64,000 nt of DNA, taken from Pythium myriotylum (taxonomy: Eukaryota > Oomycota > Peronosporomycetes > Pythiales > Pythiaceae). This document shows, piece after piece, positions 34,314 through 44,319 of the stretch. The stretch lies in assembly GCA_023091665.1 (NCBI GenBank), contig JALJCQ010000016.1, positions 992,001 to 1,056,000 of the forward strand, read 5' to 3'. Numbering within the stretch: position 1 is the first letter of the stretch; every line of letters begins with the position of its first letter. The notes under the pieces were generated by a model that was not told where the DNA came from, ran no database searches, and worked only from the letters and a program-made list of their open reading frames with translations. The position numbers and the translations under genes were made by a program.

Positions 34314-37300
34314 ATGGCACAGATATTGCAAACAATGGTGTCGCGTCGATTGCACGGAGTCTCTATGCGCGCCGATCAGCCTATGGCAAACGCTTGCTTT
34401 TCCAAGCCCAATTGGCGACTGCGGATACGAAGTCAAGAACAAGCCTCTGATTCTTTTGATTTTACGCGAAGAGGGTACAAATCCCAGAGAATACGTGCAA
34501 GCCGATGGAGAGTTGTTCTCACTGTGTCCATGATACTTGCCTCCGTGATCAACAAGGTGCACGCCCAGACAACCGCTTACGTGGGCTTCCCCGATCCGAA
34601 CTACTCGACAACACGACAGATCAAGCGATTCTCCTGTATCGGCGGTCGCAAAAACTGCCCCGACAGTGGGGAGTACGTTGCTGCTGGTGGCAATCTGACA
34701 CTCACGGTCGTCGAAATGAGGAATCTTCCCAACCTAGACGGGTTCGGCCTCGCGGGGCTCTTGACAGACGCGTATGTACAAGCGCGCATTGGAAACAATG
34801 TGCGCCGATCCGCCACGATCGATAACTCACTGAATCCCGTATGGCCACCGTGCCTCGAGAAAGGTTGCACGGGCAAGAATGATACGAAGCGGGATCTGAA
34901 CTTTGGTTTCCGGCCGGCCGGCACTCCGATCACAATCCGCGTTCTCGATGAGGATGACGGTTTTGAATTCGGAGATGATCTAATCGCTGAGCTGACGATT
35001 AACGCGATCTACTGCTCAGCATTTACAGCCAAAACTCAAACTATCGTGAGCGAAGACGACTCGGCGTGGCAAATGCCCGAGCAGCCGCTGTGTGTTGAAG
35101 AGGTTTGGCTCCCGTTGGTCTCGAATGCTGAGCCGTGTGAGGTCGATGGTGTCGTGAGTAAGACCGCCCCGTGTATGAGGCTAAGAATGACATCTCTACC
35201 ATTTCAAATCAAGACAGAGGAAGTATTTGTGAAGAATATAACGATCAATGGGGGCATGGGAGGCTTCTTCGAGAACGTCGAATCATGGCTGTATGGACGA
35301 GTGTTCTCAGCGTCTGGGATCCAAATGGCCAGCTACTTTCGGATGGATCGGTCAAAGGGAGGACTTCTTATTCGAACTGATAGCACTCTGAACAACCACA
35401 AGGGCAACACATCACTGATCGCCAAGTATGGTTTCGCACCACTCGGTCGCGTCACGTTTAATTTTGATGCAGAGCTGTTTGTGTATCGAAGAGTGGACGA
35501 CGCCCCATCACAGCCAGAATGGCTAGCGACATCGTTTGGATGGACGGCGACGCGCGAGTACGCAGAGCTTGTGGGCGTCATTGGCGAGTATATCGCAGTT
35601 TCCAAGAATGTCACAGCCTTCCCGAAGAACAAGTACGGTGATGCGCTTGGCGCGGGATTCATAACAGGCGCGAACATCGCTCAAACTTACAAGGATAACA
35701 CGCTGAGCATGTACTTCATCGTTGCGCAGCCTCACGAATCATTTGACGTGATTCCTGCAACGTACTCGAAGGATTTCAGTCGCGGGACTTTTGCACTTAT
35801 CTCGCTCCAGTTTGCGCCAACATTCTGCTTTGTCTTGAGCTTGGTTGTCCGGTACATGAAGAGAATGAACTGGCGTATCGAGCGGGTGCAGTCGTTTCTT
35901 GCTGAGAAAGTAATAGATGAAGATGACGACCCGCTACAGGCCATAGTCGCTGGCGGAGACAAAAAGAACAAAAAGGTGAAAGCGCCAGCGGCCAAGCCAC
36001 CTTCTGGAAAGACTACGACAGAACTTTCTCCACCAAAGAGCAAAAGCCTTCACTCTGGACAAGATATCGTCGCCTCACTGTTTCTATGCTACAATCAGAG
36101 TCCAGACAACTTAGAATTCCGACGAAACCTATTCTACGCCTCGGCTGCGATCTACATGATTTGCTCGATTCCGATCCTTATTCTGATGGCGTGGGGTGTA
36201 ACCGCAATCATCCTCGTAACACCCCCAGCCTTCGGTTTTGGCCTTGTATTTCTCGGTACTGGTGGTTTGGGAACGATTTACGCGCTGTTGCGGTGGCGAC
36301 GCATGGGCTGGCGCATGACCGACGCGATCCTCTATCTCTTCGGCGTTGCATTTATGTTCGCGTTTGTTTTTTTGTTCACAGCCACTTTTGCCGACCCGAG
36401 AGTTTTTCTCGGAGGCGAGAACGTCGACTTTTTCTCGCTCAGCTGCGTATTTCTAACACTCAACATGATGCCGATGCTATGGATCGCATTCACAAACGAT
36501 GCTAAGCTTTCCAAGTCGCTCACTCAAGTACTTGCCGTCGTTGGCGCCTCGAAGAAAGTCAACGTTCTTAAGACGAAGTTCAAAAACCTTGGTACCATGG
36601 GCCTAAAGTTTGCCTCAGCAAAGAGTGAGCAGCAGCAACAACAGCAATCTCCCGCAGGTAAGGGAGGTGCGAGTCGCCGATCTAGGAAAGAGTCAGTCTT
36701 CGCACCGCTGATGGGCGATCATTACACGGTTGAACAAACAATTCCGGGTTTCAACCGTGCGGATATCTTACAGAACGCCTTCGTGACATCACCTGAGAAG
36801 AAGAAGCAAGCAAACAAACGGTACTATGGCTTTGCGATCGGCTCCTTGATGATCTATAACATTGTTGCGTGTGTGCGAACTGAGTATCCGGCCCAGTCCA
36901 TAGGAATCTCAGTGACTGTCGTGCTCGTCGATCTCTGTATCTACATGCTGCGAAGAGGTAACCTATCGTGGTCTGCCGGTTACACCGTCTTTCTCATGGG
37001 TAGCGTGAGGGTATGCCTTGCGGGAACCAGTGGCAAGTACTGGATCCTTGGCCACGCGTTCTTGTATATGGTCTTTGGCACAGCACTCTGTCGTGAGATA
37101 ATCGGTAAAAACCTTCCGCGGATGAACAAGCAAGAGGCCGGTGGAGTCACATTCTTTGGCCACGAGCACTCCAAGTGGAGTCATCTCGACCTCTCTACGA
37201 CACCAGAGTTCGTGCTCGGCTTTCTGTCTTTCTTTTACGTCTTCTTGCTGCTTGCGGTAGCATTCGGCACGGATGCCAACAATACAATTCGCGTACCCGT

Positions 37301-40300
37301 AGCTGGTCAGGAGTGGCCGCTGTGGGTGTTTGGAGTGTTGGCATTCATCGTCGTCTTGTTTACTGGGCTCGCACTGGCTACGTCGCGCGCGTTTTTTCTC
37401 CAGAAGGAGCAGCTCTTGTCCGAGTACGCGACTCAAGTGTATCTGTTCGTCAAGGCGTTCAAGTTGCCGTTCATGCTCGCGGCCGCGTCTGAAGTGCTGG
37501 TTATTTGCTCGGGGTTGTTTGTCTTTGCGTCGACGCAGTCAAGCTTCATTCTCGTTACTTCAATTTTTGGCCCGCTTATCATGATGCTATCTCTTGCAGT
37601 GTACGCTCAGTGGCGCAAGAATGACTATCGACTTGTGATATGGCCACCAGAAGAAGACGAGGAAGACTTTCTTGACGACGATGATGACGAGGACTTCGAC
37701 GAGGAGAAGGCCCTGGAGAAAGAGGCAGAGATCATGCGTGAGACATTTGTGTTGCCACCACTTAAAGGGCGAAGCACGACTACCTTTTATGATGGAAACG
37801 ACGAAACATTTAAGATGCCCGCACTGCCGCCCAAGTCCTCTCTACAAGCAAAGTTTCTTCAGAAGACAAAGCCAGTCGTCGCCAAAGACGACGAAGCAAA
37901 GTCGTCAAACAGCAATAGTTCGCTTCTGGCACGCGCGAGACTAATGCAGCAGCATAACAGTAAGAAGAAAGACCCGTCTGCCTCTCCTGGATCGCCATCT
38001 TCTCGCGCACTGCCTACTTTGGCTGAGAGCGATAACATCGCTGGGATCGCGATGAATCCGACCATGTCCGTCTCACCCAAATCCCGCCCACCTCGATTTG
38101 CGATGCTTCCTGATTTTCTCAAAGGCAGATTACGGTTCCGCGATCTGTTCACCAGGGCGACATGGCGCAAGTACCAGCAAGTGAACAATCTCCTCTCGAA
38201 TCAGGACATGTCACCCCCTGGGAGTTCTCGCGCCTTATTGTTAAGTGCTGGTGTCCCAGGCTCCTCATCGGCGAACTTGTCGACAGCGAATGGGGGGACC
38301 ATCGACTTCGCGAAAATGTCGCTGTATCAAGCTTTCCGGCAGGGATTCTTGTTACCGCACGACTACGTGACACTGGGCTGCTTTGCGATGCTGCTCGCGC
38401 TACTGTTTGTGTACGGGATGATCTTGACAATCACCGAGAAGCCACAGTGGTTCGGTCAGCTGATCTGGGTCGCGATATACGTTGTGATCTTTTCACTTTT
38501 CCCTACTGTCAAGTATTTCAAGATCGCAGGTGTCACGCAAGACATGAAGTTCGCGTTCGGCGCCAGCTATCTCGTCGCGTGGATTTCGGGGTTCATTTTC
38601 TTCTTTGCTGTCATGAAAGGCAACGTGAACCGCGTCGAGTCGCTCGTGATTCTCTCGATTCTCGTATTCTATCCGATCTTCTTGCTCTTCATCGTCACGC
38701 TGTGCAAGTGGCAGGACGAGAAGTGGGAAATTACGCGACCGCTCAAACGTACGATGGGCTTTTGCAGCGTCGCCATTGTGCTCTGGATCTTTGAGATGTA
38801 CGTCTTCGCAGGCGTTCTGTTTGGTGGCATCCTCACGTGCCTCTGGCTGCTCTTTTTGTTTGTCACATTCTTTCTCGTCAAGTATATTGAGAATGACATG
38901 TATCTCGCACCGAGATACCAGAAACTCGCGAACCGCATCATCGCCTCCGTCACTGCGATTGTTATCAGTATTGCCTTCCGCTCCGGACTGTCGTTCTTCT
39001 TCAGTCTTTCGGTGGTTTTCGTTGTGCTCTTGCTCAAATACTTCGTCCACTACTGTGCCGCATGGGTCTTCGGCGGACGCGAGGAGATCTCCATGTTCTA
39101 CGCGCCGTACGTCTTCCCAGCGTTCTCGTACAACGCCTACACCAACAACGTCACGGACGAGAACACGAACGTGCAGTACATCTACATCCTGTTGCTGTTG
39201 CTCTTCTCGTGGGGTGTCAGTGGCGTCATGTTTTTCGACCCACTGGGTTTCGGCATTGGATTATGCAGCCTCGTGCTCCTAGTCTTCGCCAGCGTGACAG
39301 CCCACTTGTGCGCAGTCACGCCAGTGAAGATGGGAATCGCAGCGAAGTACGTAAACGAGATGATCCTTAAGGATGCGAGCGAGGCGTCCAAGGCAGTCGC
39401 ACAAGAGCGACGCAAGCCTTTCACGCTCGAGTGCAAAGAGTTCATCGAACTCGAGCGACGCGAGAAGAAAGCCGAGCTCGAATTCCAGGCTATCGCGTAC
39501 GGTGGCGGCGCATTCGCAAAGCAAAAGAAGAAAGCCGCGCCAGAGCTCGAGCCGGACGAGGAGCAACCGGCCGCTCCGTATCGAAGCAGCGGTGATATCG
39601 CAATGGAGATTGAGGCACTCGAGCGCAGTTGCCACTCACGCACAGAAGAAGGAATCGACGTACCTCTACGTGACGGCCTATTCACTCTGACCAGCATCCT
39701 GCACGAAATCTTTGAGCGTGGCGTTGGTCCTTTCGGGTTTCTGTTCGGACTGACACTGCCGCTTCGAGCCTTTCGCTACCTCAAGTGGCGCTACTTCCCG
39801 TCCAAGAGAGACCGCGCACGCGCCGCCGTCGAGCGAGCAAAGCTGGAAGAAGCGCTCGACGCCGAGCTTGACGCACTGGAGAAAGGCACAGCCACCGTGT
39901 CTGCGACCGGGGTTGTCACAGCAGTGACGTCGACGGATCTCGTCGGCATCCTGATGGAGCTGCCTGTGTTGGACGAGGAGCTCGACCGCAACTTCTTCGA
40001 GGAGACGCGCTGCATCATCCACTTCCAGTTGCTCATGCTGAACGCTGCAGACGCACGGCTGAGTCGCGAGAAGATCCTCTTCCAGAAGTTCCTGCGCGAG
40101 AACCGGTTCAAGCTCATGTCGAACGGCATCAATCCGCCGGCCAACATCTTCAAGACGAGCTCGTTTGCGTCCATCGACATCCCGCTAGTCGCTGTCTGGC
40201 TCATCTCGCTCACACCCGAGGAGCGTGCTCGCTTCCATGCGTTGAAAGCTGCGTTTAATGAAGAGATGGAACGCATGGACGCGATCATCGACGCCGAAGA

Positions 40301-42275
40301 CCAGCAGTCGCGGCTGCGACAGCAAGAGCTACGCGAGTACTGGAAGCCGCTCGAAGACGCGCAGTGCCGCAAGCGCATGCAAGAGTTCTACGCGCGTCGT
40401 CTTCGGCGAGAAGACGAAGGAATCCTCGAGAGCGAGCTGCAGAACCAGGACGAGGCGCTCGTGAACGCGCAAGAGGCCATCCTCGAGATCGAGTCTGGCT
40501 ACTCGTGCGTGCCCGGCGAGTACGGGCGTGCGCTGCAGTTCGTGGACCGTGAGTTCCCTCCAGACGCGACGTCGCTCGCGAACGTCTCGTGCGAGAACGA
40601 GATCGCCGGGTGGCAGGTCTCGACGGCCATCAACGTCGTCGCCGGGCTCTTCGACGGCGGCACGGACCCGGACGACGTGCACGTCGGCAAGCTCAACGAC
40701 TCGTGGCTGCTGAGCGCCATCAGCATCATCGCGGCCTCGGGCGGCGTGGACGACGGCAAGGTGGACGCGCTCATCGACAAGATCTTCATCACCAAGCAGA
40801 CGTCGCTCACGGGCGCCTACGCGCTGCGGCTCTTCAAGAACTGCCAGTGGGAGACCGTGATCGTCGACGACTTCTTCCCCGTGCTGGGCGAGGCCTCGAA
40901 GGCGACGCCGAGCGCCGGCGCTGCCTTCGCGCACAGCGTCGACTTTGAAGAGCTCTGGGTGCCGCTGCTGGAGAAGGCGTTCGCCAAGTACTACGGCGGC
41001 TACGCGGCGCTGGAGCAAGGCGGCTTCGTGCACCACGCGCTGCAGGAGCTCACGGGCTACGAGTCGCACGAGATCTTCTTGGCGCAGGCGTCGCGCGGCA
41101 CGCTCAAGCAGACGCTCTGGAAGCAGCTCCTGCAGTTCAAGGCCAACAAGTTCCTCATGGGCGCCGGCACGATCGCGAGCGAGAACGCGGCGACCGAGAT
41201 CCTGGACACGGGGCTCGTCTTCGGCGCCTGCTACGTGGTCTACGACGTGCGCGAGCTCGACGGCCAGCAGCTCGTGCAGCTGCGGAACCCGCCGGGCGAC
41301 CACGCCGAGTGGAAAGGAGACTGGAGCGACCACTCGCGGCTCTGGACGCGGCGCCTCAAGAAGCTGCTGCGCTGGAGCACCGACGCCGCCGACAACACGT
41401 TCTGGATGAGCTTTGACGACTTTTGCCACGCCTTCCGGAGCCTCTACGTCTGCCACTACTACGACCCGGCCAAGTGGCCCGTCGAGGTGCGCCACGGCGC
41501 CTGGCGCGGCGACACGGCCTGCGGGCTGCCCACGCGCCACAACGCCGGCTGCGTGCTCGAGGGCAACCCGCAGTTCGCGCTCCACGTCGCGCGCCCGACC
41601 GAGCTGCTGCTCTCGCTCACGCAGGTCGACGCGGCCGGGCTCGCGCCCGTCGACGTGCTGCCCGTGGCCGTCTACGTCGTGGCGCAGGGCGCGCGCAAGG
41701 ACCGCGCGTTCCGCGTCAAGAGCCTCGCCAAGGAGCTCGTGGTCGCCCACAGCGGCGAGCCGCGGCGCGAGCGCGAGCTGCGGCTGCGCTGCGAGCTCGA
41801 CGCGCGCGCCTACACGGTGCTCGTGGCCGCGTACAAGAAGGGCATGGAAGGCCCCTTCAAGCTCACGGTGCAGAGCAACTACCCCGTGCGGCTCGAGCAG
41901 ATCTGGCCGGCCGCGTGGAAGGACGGCGGCGTCGCGAGCAAGGTGCTGGGCTCCGTGGCCGAGTCCTCGGCGCTCAGCAAGCTGCGCGACAAGAAGAACG
42001 AGCTCGTGAGCAAGCTCGCGGCCGGCGCGGCCGTCGTGGACAGCGTGCTGGGCGACGAGGAGGCGGCGCTGCGCGAAGAGCTCAAGCGGCAGCAGCAGGA
42101 GGACGCAGAGAAGAAGCAGGAAGAAGAGAACGCGAGCAAGACGAAGAAGAAGAAGCCCAAGCCGACGACGCCCGCGAGCGCGTGGCTCGAGCAGTGGGAC
42201 GACGCGGCCGGCAAGCCCTTCTACTTCAACAAGCAAACGGGCGTGTCGTCGTGGGAGAAGCCCGCCGACTTGTAG
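34314..42275 (+). CDS. Giant polytopic calpain-like pseudoprotease with C2 and WW domains
   Basis: A single open frame of 2653 residues. It starts with a hydrophilic leader and a signal-like helix (about 63-85, WRVVLTVSMILASVINKVHA), so a later ATG may be used. A C2 domain follows (about 110-235, LTLTVVEMRNLPNLDGFGLA, SLNPVW). Some 18-22 membrane helices lie in three blocks (about 490-725, 836-1100 and 1354-1677), separated by acidic or Ser-rich loops. A charged region leads to a calpain CysPc domain (about 2070-2380), a calpain C2-like domain and a C-terminal WW domain (SAWLEQWDDAAGKPFYFNKQ...W). The layout (membrane helices then calpain) recalls plant DEK1. The active site is broken: the GDCWLL motif reads LNDSWLL (Ser2130 for Cys), the GHAY motif reads GACY (Ala2305 for His), and only Asn2325 is kept (NPPG for NPWG). 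It is presumably a scaffold or sensor. Confidence 0.88.
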   Translation: MAQILQTMVSRRLHGVSMRADQPMANACFSKPNWRLRIRSQEQASDSFDFTRRGYKSQRIRASRWRVVLTVSMILASVINKVHAQTTAYVGFPDPNYSTTRQIKRFSCIGGRKNCPDSGEYVAAGGNLTLTVVEMRNLPNLDGFGLAGLLTDAYVQARIGNNVRRSATIDNSLNPVWPPCLEKGCTGKNDTKRDLNFGFRPAGTPITIRVLDEDDGFEFGDDLIAELTINAIYCSAFTAKTQTIVSEDDSAWQMPEQPLCVEEVWLPLVSNAEPCEVDGVVSKTAPCMRLRMTSLPFQIKTEEVFVKNITINGGMGGFFENVESWLYGRVFSASGIQMASYFRMDRSKGGLLIRTDSTLNNHKGNTSLIAKYGFAPLGRVTFNFDAELFVYRRVDDAPSQPEWLATSFGWTATREYAELVGVIGEYIAVSKNVTAFPKNKYGDALGAGFITGANIAQTYKDNTLSMYFIVAQPHESFDVIPATYSKDFSRGTFALISLQFAPTFCFVLSLVVRYMKRMNWRIERVQSFLAEKVIDEDDDPLQAIVAGGDKKNKKVKAPAAKPPSGKTTTELSPPKSKSLHSGQDIVASLFLCYNQSPDNLEFRRNLFYASAAIYMICSIPILILMAWGVTAIILVTPPAFGFGLVFLGTGGLGTIYALLRWRRMGWRMTDAILYLFGVAFMFAFVFLFTATFADPRVFLGGENVDFFSLSCVFLTLNMMPMLWIAFTNDAKLSKSLTQVLAVVGASKKVNVLKTKFKNLGTMGLKFASAKSEQQQQQQSPAGKGGASRRSRKESVFAPLMGDHYTVEQTIPGFNRADILQNAFVTSPEKKKQANKRYYGFAIGSLMIYNIVACVRTEYPAQSIGISVTVVLVDLCIYMLRRGNLSWSAGYTVFLMGSVRVCLAGTSGKYWILGHAFLYMVFGTALCREIIGKNLPRMNKQEAGGVTFFGHEHSKWSHLDLSTTPEFVLGFLSFFYVFLLLAVAFGTDANNTIRVPVAGQEWPLWVFGVLAFIVVLFTGLALATSRAFFLQKEQLLSEYATQVYLFVKAFKLPFMLAAASEVLVICSGLFVFASTQSSFILVTSIFGPLIMMLSLAVYAQWRKNDYRLVIWPPEEDEEDFLDDDDDEDFDEEKALEKEAEIMRETFVLPPLKGRSTTTFYDGNDETFKMPALPPKSSLQAKFLQKTKPVVAKDDEAKSSNSNSSLLARARLMQQHNSKKKDPSASPGSPSSRALPTLAESDNIAGIAMNPTMSVSPKSRPPRFAMLPDFLKGRLRFRDLFTRATWRKYQQVNNLLSNQDMSPPGSSRALLLSAGVPGSSSANLSTANGGTIDFAKMSLYQAFRQGFLLPHDYVTLGCFAMLLALLFVYGMILTITEKPQWFGQLIWVAIYVVIFSLFPTVKYFKIAGVTQDMKFAFGASYLVAWISGFIFFFAVMKGNVNRVESLVILSILVFYPIFLLFIVTLCKWQDEKWEITRPLKRTMGFCSVAIVLWIFEMYVFAGVLFGGILTCLWLLFLFVTFFLVKYIENDMYLAPRYQKLANRIIASVTAIVISIAFRSGLSFFFSLSVVFVVLLLKYFVHYCAAWVFGGREEISMFYAPYVFPAFSYNAYTNNVTDENTNVQYIYILLLLLFSWGVSGVMFFDPLGFGIGLCSLVLLVFASVTAHLCAVTPVKMGIAAKYVNEMILKDASEASKAVAQERRKPFTLECKEFIELERREKKAELEFQAIAYGGGAFAKQKKKAAPELEPDEEQPAAPYRSSGDIAMEIEALERSCHSRTEEGIDVPLRDGLFTLTSILHEIFERGVGPFGFLFGLTLPLRAFRYLKWRYFPSKRDRARAAVERAKLEEALDAELDALEKGTATVSATGVVTAVTSTDLVGILMELPVLDEELDRNFFEETRCIIHFQLLMLNAADARLSREKILFQKFLRENRFKLMSNGINPPANIFKTSSFASIDIPLVAVWLISLTPEERARFHALKAAFNEEMERMDAIIDAEDQQSRLRQQELREYWKPLEDAQCRKRMQEFYARRLRREDEGILESELQNQDEALVNAQEAILEIESGYSCVPGEYGRALQFVDREFPPDATSLANVSCENEIAGWQVSTAINVVAGLFDGGTDPDDVHVGKLNDSWLLSAISIIAASGGVDDGKVDALIDKIFITKQTSLTGAYALRLFKNCQWETVIVDDFFPVLGEASKATPSAGAAFAHSVDFEELWVPLLEKAFAKYYGGYAALEQGGFVHHALQELTGYESHEIFLAQASRGTLKQTLWKQLLQFKANKFLMGAGTIASENAATEILDTGLVFGACYVVYDVRELDGQQLVQLRNPPGDHAEWKGDWSDHSRLWTRRLKKLLRWSTDAADNTFWMSFDDFCHAFRSLYVCHYYDPAKWPVEVRHGAWRGDTACGLPTRHNAGCVLEGNPQFALHVARPTELLLSLTQVDAAGLAPVDVLPVAVYVVAQGARKDRAFRVKSLAKELVVAHSGEPRRERELRLRCELDARAYTVLVAAYKKGMEGPFKLTVQSNYPVRLEQIWPAAWKDGGVASKVLGSVAESSALSKLRDKKNELVSKLAAGAAVVDSVLGDEEAALREELKRQQQEDAEKKQEEENASKTKKKKPKPTTPASAWLEQWDDAAGKPFYFNKQTGVSSWEKPADL

Positions 42276-42423
42276 ACGCGCTCGGTCGTTCCAGAATCGT
42301 CCATTACCACGGGGGGAGAGGGTTCTTACATGCTGCTTGCTTTATACGAGAGAAGCGTTTTTGTGTTTTCGACTAGCGAACGACGTGGGGGGATCGAGAC
42401 AACATCCAGAGGGGCGCGCAGGC

Positions 42424-42711
42424 CTAGGCGAGCTCGACGCTCTTGCCGCTGGCCTGGCTCCACTTGAGCAGCGCGTCGAGCAGCGTCTGCTTGTCGGCGT
42501 CGCCCGTGACCAGCACCTGCTTCTTCTCGATGTCGCACGCGACGTTCTCCACGCCTGCGCCAGGCCATATCCACGTGAGTTTGGTCCGACAGAGAGAGAG
42601 ACAGGCGCTACGGTATAAGTACGCACCGGGGATCTTGGTGAGGATGCGCGTGATGGCGCTCGAGCAGCCGTCGCATGTCATGCCGACCTTGAACTCCGTG
42701 ACGTTGGCCAT
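42424..42711 (-). CDS. ATX1/ATOX1-like copper chaperone (HMA domain)
   Basis: Two exons (42627-42711 and 42424-42554) with a 72-nt intron give 71 residues, typical of the family. The HMA domain has the metal site MTCDGCSSAITRIL (MxCxxC) in the first loop, VENVACDIEKKQVLVTGDAD in the central strands and LLDALLKWSQASGKSVELA at the end. Members carry Cu(I) from uptake transporters to P1B-type ATPases in the Golgi, or to other metal targets. The lysine in loop 5 that is typical of ATX1 chaperones (GKSVE here) supports a cytosolic chaperone rather than an ATPase domain. The splice falls inside the second loop (IPG-VENV) and leaves the metal site in exon 1. Confidence 0.9.
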   Translation of the reverse strand: MANVTEFKVGMTCDGCSSAITRILTKIPGAYLYRSACLSLCRTKLTWIWPGAGVENVACDIEKKQVLVTGDADKQTLLDALLKWSQASGKSVELA

Positions 42712-42777
42712 AGCTGCTGGGGAGATCTTCTTGGGGCTTGCAACTCAAATTCGCGAGTGAGATCCGTTGGGAGCACG

Positions 42778-42787
42778 CCAACGTTGG
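42778..42787. promoter_or_regulatory. CCAACGTTGG palindrome
   Basis: Exact copy of the palindrome at 16836, 67 bp upstream of the copper chaperone start. Confidence 0.4.
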
Positions 42788-42976
42788 GGGAGGGAGAACC
42801 CGAAGGAACCCACCCCTAGCCCTTCTTTGCGTGGATGAATAAACGTTCGGATTTTTTTGTTTGTGTTGGGTTGGCAGTCCTCGACTTGGTTTCACTATGG
42901 GCGGAGAACGGTTCTCGGGACGCACCTGGTTGTCTTCCCTGTCAACAATACGTCCACTCGAGCGATGACCGCGGAT

Positions 42977-42986
42977 CCAACGTTGG
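42977..42986. promoter_or_regulatory. CCAACGTTGG palindrome
   Basis: Third exact copy, in the same divergent intergenic region, about 590 bp upstream of the PSF3 start. Confidence 0.4.
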
Positions 42987-43568
42987 CTCCGTGTGGCCTG
43001 CGATGACCCGAGGATCCGGAGGATTGCGGAGGTGACTGATCGTCGATCCAGCGTCCGGAAGACTGCTGTCTCTCGAGCACGCGGGACAAACAGCGCTGGA
43101 CAGACCGCCGGACTCTGGATTGCTCGTCCGGAAGTTGACGGAGTCGGTCTCGACAATTGCAAGGACCGGCCATGAGCCATAGTGGATTCAAAAGACGCAA
43201 TTGTTGACAGGCATGGATGCGTCCGGCCGTCGCGAGCGGACGATCACGCTTGAAGTGGCGCCATCCAACGAGAGGATCCAACGGAACGAGACCCACGCCA
43301 ACAGAACAAAGATCGCTCCCCCCGCGAGACGATTTTTCTGATCGACACCCAGGCGTCGGAAGATGGCCGTACCGGCAGAACCGTTCTCTCGAGACTTCCC
43401 CTTTTGTCTTCAAAGGTCACGTGGGACTCGCTGAACAACTGCTAATTAGGCTAGCTTAGTTTACTTCTCACCCATGCCCACGTCAACCCTCTGCTACACG
43501 ATACCCCTCGTTACAGCATACTTCGCGCCAACTCCCCAATTTCCAACAAGAGCTGCTCACGAGCTCCC

Positions 43569-44159
43569 ATGAGCGCAGCCAGCGGCAACTACTTCGACCT
43601 CCACGACCTGCTCGCGGGCGACGAGCGCGTCAAGTGCTCGTTCCAGACCGACGCGCTCGACTGCGCGTTCCTCGACCCGAGCTGCCGCGACGACGACCTC
43701 AAGAGCGGCGCCGTCGTGGAGCTGCCGCTCTGGCTCGCCGAGCCGCTCGCGCTGCGCGGCGACGTGGCGCTCGACGTGCCGCAGTACCTCACGCCGCGCT
43801 TCCGCCGCATCATGAAGGCCGGACCGGCCGCCGTCAACCTGCGCGAGTTCTCTCCCTACTTCTTCGAGGTCGCCAAGCACGTCGTGCCGCTCGTGGACGA
43901 GCCCGAGGCCAAGGAGATCGACGAGATCATGCGCCTCGCGTTCGGCGGCGACCGCTTCCGCGACATCCTCAACAACTCGATGAACTCGATGAACGAAGAC
44001 ACGACCGAGTTCACGCGCCGGCTCACCGAGGAAGAGAAGAAGCTCTTCCAGGCCGGCGTCCACGACTCCAAGGACTTTATGACCTGGAAGGGCCGCCACG
44101 CCGACGTCATCTCGGCCGCCTCGGTCGTGGAGCGCACGGCCAAGCGCCGCAAGCTATAG
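43569..44159 (+). CDS. PSF3: GINS complex subunit PSF3
   Basis: An intronless frame of 196 residues, matching the 190-220 of the family. The N-terminal small domain carries NYFDLHDLLAGDERVKCSFQ, the typical PSF3 opening, then AVVELPLWLAEPLALRGDVA and VPQYLTPRFRRIMKAGP. The helical domain includes LREFSPYFFEVAKHVVPLVD. GINS (SLD5-PSF1-PSF2-PSF3) joins MCM2-7 and CDC45 to form the CMG replicative helicase. PSF3 is distinguished from the other three subunits by the small domain lying at the N-terminus with the ELPLWLA block. A basic tail (TAKRRKL) ends the protein and could be a nuclear signal. It converges on the papain-ML gene, with 160 bp between stops. Confidence 0.9.
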   Translation: MSAASGNYFDLHDLLAGDERVKCSFQTDALDCAFLDPSCRDDDLKSGAVVELPLWLAEPLALRGDVALDVPQYLTPRFRRIMKAGPAAVNLREFSPYFFEVAKHVVPLVDEPEAKEIDEIMRLAFGGDRFRDILNNSMNSMNEDTTEFTRRLTEEEKKLFQAGVHDSKDFMTWKGRHADVISAASVVERTAKRRKL

Positions 44160-44319
44160 CTGTAATTTCATACTCACTTCCCATGGTTGGATGCGATGAC
44201 TTGGTGTATTTTCTTTATTAGTGCGAGCACGACTCAAAAAGAAGAAAGGAGGGAGGTTCATAAGCGAAATAAGACAACAGGCACGAGACCTCGCACAGAA
44301 ACTGGCGGCTCTCCACGCC

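Larger units (their letters stand above)
42712..43568. other. Intergenic region with two CCAACGTTGG palindromes
   Basis: About 860 bp between the divergent copper chaperone and PSF3 genes. No convincing gene is visible. CCAACGTTGG occurs at 42778-42787 and 42977-42986; the first lies 67 bp upstream of the chaperone start. Confidence 0.5.

Noticed and set aside
40681..41300. Active calpain protease
   Set aside because: The Cys and His of the triad are Ser and Ala, so protease activity by the usual mechanism is unlikely.
40329..42236. A 635-codon minus-strand open frame
   Set aside because: It is an antisense shadow of the calpain/WW part of the giant gene, where GC3 is very high; no recognisable motif.
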